Shown here piece after piece: positions 58,453-64,000 of a stretch of DNA of 64,000 nucleotides. The stretch comes from Lycium barbarum (taxonomy: Eukaryota > Streptophyta > Magnoliopsida > Solanales > Solanaceae). The notes below the pieces were generated by a model that did not search any database, was not told the DNA's origin, and saw nothing but the letters and a program-made list of their open reading frames with translations. Position 1 is the stretch's first letter. Every line of letters begins with the position of its first letter. The position numbers and the translations under genes were made by a program. The DNA is taken from the NCBI RefSeq assembly GCF_019175385.1, contig NC_083341.1:91848321-91912320 (forward strand). Reading direction: 5' to 3'.

Positions 58453-60640
58453 GTGTATGCCTTAGCCGGACGACAAGATCTTGAGTCCTCCCCGGATGTG
58501 GTTACAGGTACATTTTGCATATTTTCTCATGATGTATATGCATTGATAGATCCAGGTTCTACACTCTCTTATATTACTCCGTATGTTGCTGGTTGTATTG
58601 GGGTGAAACCTAAGCCAATTAAACCTTTTGAAGTATCTACTCCGGTTGGTGATCCCATGATAGCTAGACAAGTGTATAAAAATTGTGTACTTGTGATATG
58701 CAATCGCCAAACCAAAGCTGATTTAATTGAGCTGGAAATGCTAGATTTTGATGTGATTATGGGTATGGATTGGTTGGCTTCATGTTATGCTAATGTTGAT
58801 TGTCGAATGAAAGTAGTTCGATTTCAGTTTTCGGGAAAACCCGTGCTTGAATGGAAGGGTAATATAGCCTCTCCAAAAGGTAGGTTTATTTCCTACCTTA
58901 AAGCAAGGAAGATGATAGCTAAAGGCTATATTTATCACCTAGTCCGAGTTCATGATACCGAAGCAAAGTCACCCACTTTTCAATCCGTTTCGGTAGTGAA
59001 TGAATTTTCGGATGTATTTCCAGATGAACTTCCAGGCCTTCCTCCAGAAAGAGAAATTGACTTCGCTATTGATGTGTTGCCGGACACCAAGCCTATTTCC
59101 ATTCCTCCTTACCGAATGGCTCCGGCAGAATTTAAAGAGCTAAAGGCACAGTTGAAAGATTTGCTTGAGAAGGGGTTTATTAGACCCAGTTCATCACCGT
59201 GGGGAGCACCAGTCTTGTTCGTGAGAAAGAAAGATGGTTCCCTCCGAATGTGCATCGATTATAGGCAGTTGAATAAGGTGACAATAAAGAACAAATATCC
59301 TCTCCCAAGGATTAATGATTTGTTTGATAAACTACAGGGTGCCAAATGGTTTTCTAAAATAGACTTGAGGTCGAGTTATCATCAAGTGAGAGTTAGTGAA
59401 AAAGATATTCCCAAAACAGCCTTTAGAACGAGATATGGCCATTCTGAATTCCGGGTGATGTCGTTTGGGTTGACTAATGCTCCGGCAGTGTTCATGAATT
59501 TGATGAATAATGTATTTAGGCCACTCTTGGATTTATTCGTGATAGTATTCATTGATGATATTCTGGTATACTCTAGCACAGAATCAGAATATGTAGATCA
59601 TTTACATGTTGTTCTTGGAATTCTTCGAGCCCGAGAGTTATATGCAAAATTTTCAAAGTGCGAGTTTTGGCTGAATTCGGTAGCATTTCTGGGCCATGTT
59701 ATTTCAGATGATGGCATTCGAGTCGACACTCAGAAAATTGAAGCTGTGAAGGCTTGGCCAAGGCCTACAACACCTATAGAAGTCCGTAGTTTTCTGGGAT
59801 TGGCAGGGTACTATAGAAGGTTCGTAGAAGGGTTTTCCTCTATTTCAGCCCCATTGATAAAGCTAACCCAGAAGTCAGCTAACTTTCAGTGGAATGATGC
59901 TTGTGAACGCAGCTTCGAAGAGTTAAAGAACAGATTAAATTCAGCTTCGGTTTTAACACTTCCAGAAGGGCCAGATGGTTATGTTCTTTTCATGCTACGG
60001 AAACATGAAAAGAACTATCCCACTCATGACCTCGAATTAGCTGCAGTTATTCATGCATTAAAAATGTGGAGACATTACTTGTATGGTGTGCATTTCGATA
60101 TTCATACAGATCACAAAAGTCTTTGGTACATCTTCAAACAAAAGGAACTGAATCTGCGACAGAGGCGGTGGTTAGAATTATTGAAAGATTATGATGTAGG
60201 CATTCTATACCACCCCGGAAAGGAAAATGTAGTAGCAGATGCGCTTAGCCGCCGATCAATGGGTAGCCTAAGTGAAGTTCCTTCGGAGAAGAAAGAGATG
60301 GTTCATGAGCTCCACCAATTAGCTAATCTTGGAGTGCGTATAATTGATTCGGGTAGTGCAGGGATTGGTATTAATGATCCCACAATTTCATCCCTGAATA
60401 TAGAAGTGAAGGAGCGTCAGTATGAAGATCCTCATTTGTGCCATTACAGAGACACATCTCATGGAAAAGAGAAGTCCCCATTTAAAGTTTCTATGGATGG
60501 AATTCTTAGATACCGAGGCAGGCTGTGTTTTCCGAATGTTGCAGAACTACGTCGTAGAATTCTAAAAGAAGCCCATTATTCTCGGTATTCTATTCACCCA
60601 GGAGCAACAAACATGTATCATGATCTCAAGTTGATATTGG
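58453..60640 (+). pseudogene. Protease, RT and RNase H of D2
   Basis: A long open frame. Protease: [14 protein letters not shown] at about 58,540-58,580, active Asp intact. [53 protein letters not shown], then [10 protein letters not shown] with both Asp (59,548-59,559). Thumb: [15 protein letters not shown]. RNase H has lost about 24 residues in frame near 59,985-60,000: [16 protein letters not shown] lacks the YFDAS strand with the first catalytic Asp that D1 keeps. It continues [22 protein letters not shown] and VVADALSR. The frame after ~60,637 is shifted. Confidence 0.93.
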
Positions 60641-61826
60641 TGGGATGGCATGCAGGGGGACATAGCATAATTTGTAGCTTAGTGTCCAAATTGCCAACAA
60701 GTGAAGATCGAACATCAGAAACCAGGAGGATTATTGCAAGCAATGGAAATCCCTACTTGGAAATGGGAAGCTATCAACATGGATTTCATTGTGGGACTAC
60801 CTCGTTCATGAGGAAAGTATGATTCTATTTGGGTGATTGTGGACAAATTAACAAAAGCAGCTCATTTTCTTCCAGTCAGAACCACATACTCAGCGGAGAA
60901 ATTGTGCGACTCCATGGTATTCCAATATCTATTATTACAGATAGAGGAGCGCAATTTATAGCCATGTTTTGGAAATCCTTCCAAGAAGGTCTAGGTACCC
61001 ACGTGAAGCTTAGCACGGCATTTCATCCGCAGACCGATGGACAAGCCGAACGTACTATTCAGATCTTGGAAGATATGCTACGGGCATACATATTAGATGT
61101 GGTAGTTGGGATGATCACCTACCCCTTATTGAGTTCACATATAACAATAGCTACCATTCCAGTATCCGAATGGCTCCGTACGAAGCTTTATATGGAAGGA
61201 AGTGCAGATCCCCAATTGGATGGTTTGAAATAGGAGAAGTACAGCTGATAGGCCCGGAATTGATTCAGCAAGTGGTAGAAAAAGTTAAGGTGATACGAGA
61301 TTGATTGTTGACAGCCCAAAGTCGCCAAAAATCTTATGCGGACAACTGCCGGCAAGACTTGGAATTTCAGGTTGATGATTGGGTATTTTTTAAGGTGTCG
61401 CCAATGAAAGGAGTGATGAGATTTGGCAAGAAAGGGAAGTTAAGTCCACGATACATTGGACCTTATAAAATTATCCGCAAGGTGGGTCATGTAGCCTATG
61501 AATTGGACTTGCCTTCAGAACATGAATCAGTTCATCCAGTCTTTCATGTCTCGATGCTCCGCAAGTGTGTTGGGAATCCTACAAGGATTGTTCCGATTGA
61601 CGATGTCCAAGTGACAGAAAAGCTAGCATATAAAGAAGTGCCTATTGTCATCTTAGACAGGCAAGTACGAAGACTTCGAAATAAGGAAGTAGCTTTAGTC
61701 AAAGTCTTGTGGCGAAATAACAACCGAGAAGAAATGACTTGGGAAGTGGAAAAGAAAATGAAATCCACATACCTGCACATATTTCAGCCTCCAGAAGAGA
61801 TCCACGACGAAACACCAAGATCATGA
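60540..61826 (+). pseudogene. Integrase and chromodomain of D2
   Basis: The zinc finger starts ([21 protein letters not shown]) then shifts frame near 60,637. Core parts in other frames include SIITDRGAQF (Asp at 60,940-60,942) and FHPQTDGQAERTIQ (Glu GAA at 61,048-61,050). The segment between D1-like TTYSAE and IVRLHGIP is shortened near 60,890, and another shift lies near 61,095. A clean 173-residue stretch from 61,305 carries the integrase C-terminus (GKLSPRYIGPYKIIRKVG, VFHVSMLRKC) and a complete chromodomain (VPIVILDRQVRRLRNKEV, EEMTWEVE) to the stop at 61,826. Confidence 0.92.
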
Positions 61827-62015
61827 GGTATGTACGTTTTGTTTTCATGCATATGGGTCGTGTGTGACCAATTTGTATTACTATTGTGTTGTGGCCGTGT
61901 GAGGCAATGATATTATGGGTTGTTGTGACAGAAGGGTAGTGTCCTATTACAAGAGAAACTCTGACGAAATTTTCGTAGAATTCCCAAGTGGTTAACATTC
62001 GAGGACGAATGTTTC

Positions 62016-62030
62016 AAAAGGGGGGAAGAG
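62016..62030 (+). other. Polypurine tract of D2
   Basis: AAAAGGGGGGAAGAG directly before TGTTACACC; same form as the D1 PPT. Confidence 0.92.
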
Positions 62031-62304
62031 TGTTACACCTTAGAAATTTCATGTCGTCGTGTAGTGGGTGAACCATTGCGAGCTTAAGGATAACAGGAAG
62101 TTCTTAAGACTATAAGACGGAAAATTAGTTGGCTTAGAATGCGTACGTTAAAGATCTTGAAGTTATATGAATTGGTGGAATAAGGATTGATAAGGATAAG
62201 TGGAGTATAAGTGAGGTTAAGGAAAGATTCCGTAAATTAATGTGTTAAGGATTGTTTGGTAAGGTCTTGAGGACGAGTTATAGGGATGTTTAGATCATTA
62301 ATGA
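62031..62304 (+). repeat. 3' LTR of D2, interrupted
   Basis: The first ~274 bp of the LTR, matching 54,487-54,760. It is cut at CATTAATGA by the next LTR. Its remainder would lie right of the window. Confidence 0.9.
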
Positions 62305-62585
62305 TGTCACGACACAGCCCCGTAGGCCGTGACTAGTGCCCGAGACGGACACTCGTACATATTCTCTAGCCAAAATCTACTTATGTTTAGCATGTTAGGG
62401 ACTTCAACACATACCAGTCAATATATCATTTAAATCTTTACTTATAAAATCGCATATATAAACCGACCGGGTTATCATAGAATAGGGAAATGCCAGACGT
62501 AAACCATATTAACATAACTGGACAAAACGACCCATGACCCACATACATGTCTACAGGCCTCTAACAAAGACAGCAGAATCATATG

Positions 62586-62802
62586 ACGGGACAGGGCCCC
62601 GCCGTACCCCTGAATAGTCACACATACATGAATATACACAACAGATGGAACTGTACCAAAAGTATGGGCTCCGGATCAAGGGAGCACTTCAAAACGGCAG
62701 AACGGATATCCTAGGCTGACGGATCACCGTAACGAACGTCTGTACCTACGGGCATGAAACGCAGCCCCCGAAGAAAGGGGGTCAGTACGGAATATGTACT
62801 GA
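62586..62802 (-). other. Three-hairpin leader module, rightmost LTR
   Basis: H3 at 62,586-62,602: 4 bp plus a G-U pair in element sense. H2 CCCCC-N7-GGGGG at 62,765-62,781, perfect, replacing the CGTCC/GGACG pairs of N1. H1 TCAGTAC-N7-GTACTGA at 62,782-62,802, perfect. Confidence 0.6.
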
Positions 62803-63034
62803 GTATGTAAGGCATGAAATACAGAAAACAGAAACATAACTGGAACAATGGTACAAAAAGTAAGTACATTAGCCAGAATACCAAGGTGCTTATTCTCCGA
62901 ACGTAGATCACGCATACCGATGTCATATGTCAGAAAAGTACAGAAAATGAGTAAATCATCCAGAGTATCAAAATACTTACTTTCCAAACACAGATCATGT
63001 GTGCCGACATCAATTGTCATCATATACATATACA

Positions 63035-63395
63035 TATAGCAGATCCCGGCCCTCTAGTGAGGGACGCGGTGGACGGACTCATCAAGTATGTTGACATCAT
63101 ATATCATATACACATATAACAGATCCCGGCCCTGTAGTAAGGGACGCGGTGAACAGAATCATCAATGCATGTCAAAATCATATAGCATATGTGCATATAA
63201 CAGATCCCGGCCCTCTATTGTGGGACGCGGTGAACAGAATCATCATATGCCATCCTGGCCGCCAACCCCATATCATCATATCATCATATACATATGTACA
63301 TATAATTGAACCCGGCCCGCAAGGGAGAGAGACGCGGTGAACAATGCAAAGGAAGACGCACGATAACAGAACCTGGCCCGGGGCGCAGTGAAGGA
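63035..63395. repeat. Tandem repeat, ~80 bp units
   Basis: CAGATCCCGGCCCT at 63,040, 63,120 and 63,201, each followed by GGGACGCGGTG and a CATATA-rich tail. Two more diverged units start at about 63,308 and 63,369. Confidence 0.9.
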
Positions 63396-64000
63396 CATAC
63401 TGAGGCTTGCTCGAACAGAGTAGTGCGAAACCACATGCACATAAATCAAGACTCGATAGATACGTACACTTACCGACATCTGAAGGCTCTGAAACAAGTT
63501 TCGGGTCAATCCGACTTAGTATAAGAAAGTTATGAGCGTTTGAAGTACAGAACCTTCTACGAACGTTTCAGAAGCCATTTTGGAAATCAAAGCAACAATC
63601 ATGTTAGGTACCTTCCGAATATCATTATGGATCAACTCAGATAGAGCTTCTGGAACCATATGTACGTATCAAAATGTATCAAAGACTCGACGGAATAAGA
63701 AAAACGTGCTATCATTTGAAAATCAAAACTTTAGTCATATCAATGATCTTTCGAATGCCATTCGGAAACATACAGAAATGTTACGAACGTTTCAAAGCAA
63801 ATCCGAGATCTTTTTCGAAAGTTAGGGACATTAAAACTTACAGAACTATTTTAAGAACAAAACTCTTTATGCTCGTCTCGTTATTCAACCATACAATAAG
63901 TTCAACTATATCGAACGTGCTCATGTCAGAAGTGAATAAGAAACATAGACAGACTCGGAAACATATCAAATAGAGCTTCGAAAATCATAGATACATATCA

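Larger units (their letters stand above)
54487..62304 (+). mobile_element. Del/Tekay chromovirus, plus strand (element D2)
   Basis: 5' LTR 54,487-56,926, PBS, gag, protease, RT, RNase H, integrase, chromodomain, PPT, and a 3' LTR cut at 62,304 by another LTR. Its proteins match D1 closely over their whole length, so D1 and D2 are one family. It is the best preserved coding unit in the window. By eye the two LTR starts (273 bp) differ at roughly 15-20 positions. Confidence 0.93.
62305..64000 (-). mobile_element. Reverse-oriented LTR of another family (partial)
   Basis: It begins TGTCACGACACAGCCCC, the reverse terminus shared by LTRs here, and continues to the window edge. It has the same hairpin order as the Del LTRs but little other sequence in common. 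Whether it is a solo LTR or a full element cannot be seen. No PBS or coding region lies within the 1.7 kb visible. Confidence 0.8.

Noticed and set aside
54487..62304. D2 as an intact active element
   Set aside because: Stops in gag, loss of an RNase H strand and at least two frameshifts in integrase.
63035..63395. Evenly spaced repeats resembling a CRISPR array
   Set aside because: Repeats and 'spacers' are similar to each other, the units lie in a plant LTR, and no cas-like gene exists.

Overview
The window is repeat DNA from a flowering-plant nuclear genome. I found no host gene, rRNA or intact tRNA. Everything recognisable is LTR-retrotransposon sequence of the Ty3/gypsy superfamily, stacked as a nest. 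The mix of an Ogre-type Tat element, a second Tat-type element with an antisense intron-containing ORF, and Del/Tekay chromoviruses with ~2.4 kb LTRs points to a eudicot with a large genome. Solanaceae is my best guess, from family resemblance only.

Layout. The outermost unit is an Ogre-like element on the + strand. Its 5' LTR starts left of the window and survives as 11,076-13,195 plus 23,093-24,191. Its body runs from 24,192 to 45,251 (PBS, ORF1, gag, protease, likely intron, RT/RNase H, archaeal-type RNase H, integrase zinc finger). Its 3' LTR is 45,252-53,950. Five other pieces sit inside it: (1) a minus-strand Tat/Retand-like element, 1-11,075, in the 5' LTR; (2) a minus-strand Del/Tekay chromovirus, 13,196-23,092, also in the 5' LTR; (3) a solo LTR, 33,786-36,402, in pol, with TSD CAAAA; (4) a partial LTR (37,272-38,104) followed by a non-autonomous + strand element (38,105-44,694), which together replace the integrase core; (5) a solo LTR, 50,796-53,207, in the 3' LTR, with TSD GCACA. 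Right of Ogre lie ~0.5 kb of unassigned sequence, a second Del/Tekay element on the + strand (54,487-62,304) and the start of another reverse-oriented LTR (62,305-64,000) that cuts its 3' LTR.

State of the genes. All polyproteins are broken by stops, frameshifts and deletions, and several catalytic residues are replaced: integrase Glu to Lys in two unrelated elements, RT FIDN and YAGD, protease Asp to Tyr, and loss of the RNase H FDAS motif. Any movement of these copies would need proteins supplied in trans.

Most interesting signals. (a) Seven LTRs from otherwise different subfamilies, including the LTR of the non-autonomous element, share a three-hairpin module in the likely transcribed leader. 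Its stems carry paired (compensatory) base changes. (b) The Del-type LTRs carry a cluster of TACGG/CCGTA palindromes just upstream of the TATA box. (c) The Tat element carries an antisense gene with its own TATA box and at least two reading-frame-consistent introns. (d) The non-autonomous element carries one acidic ORF in the gag position, while its LTR, PBS and PPT are of the Del type.
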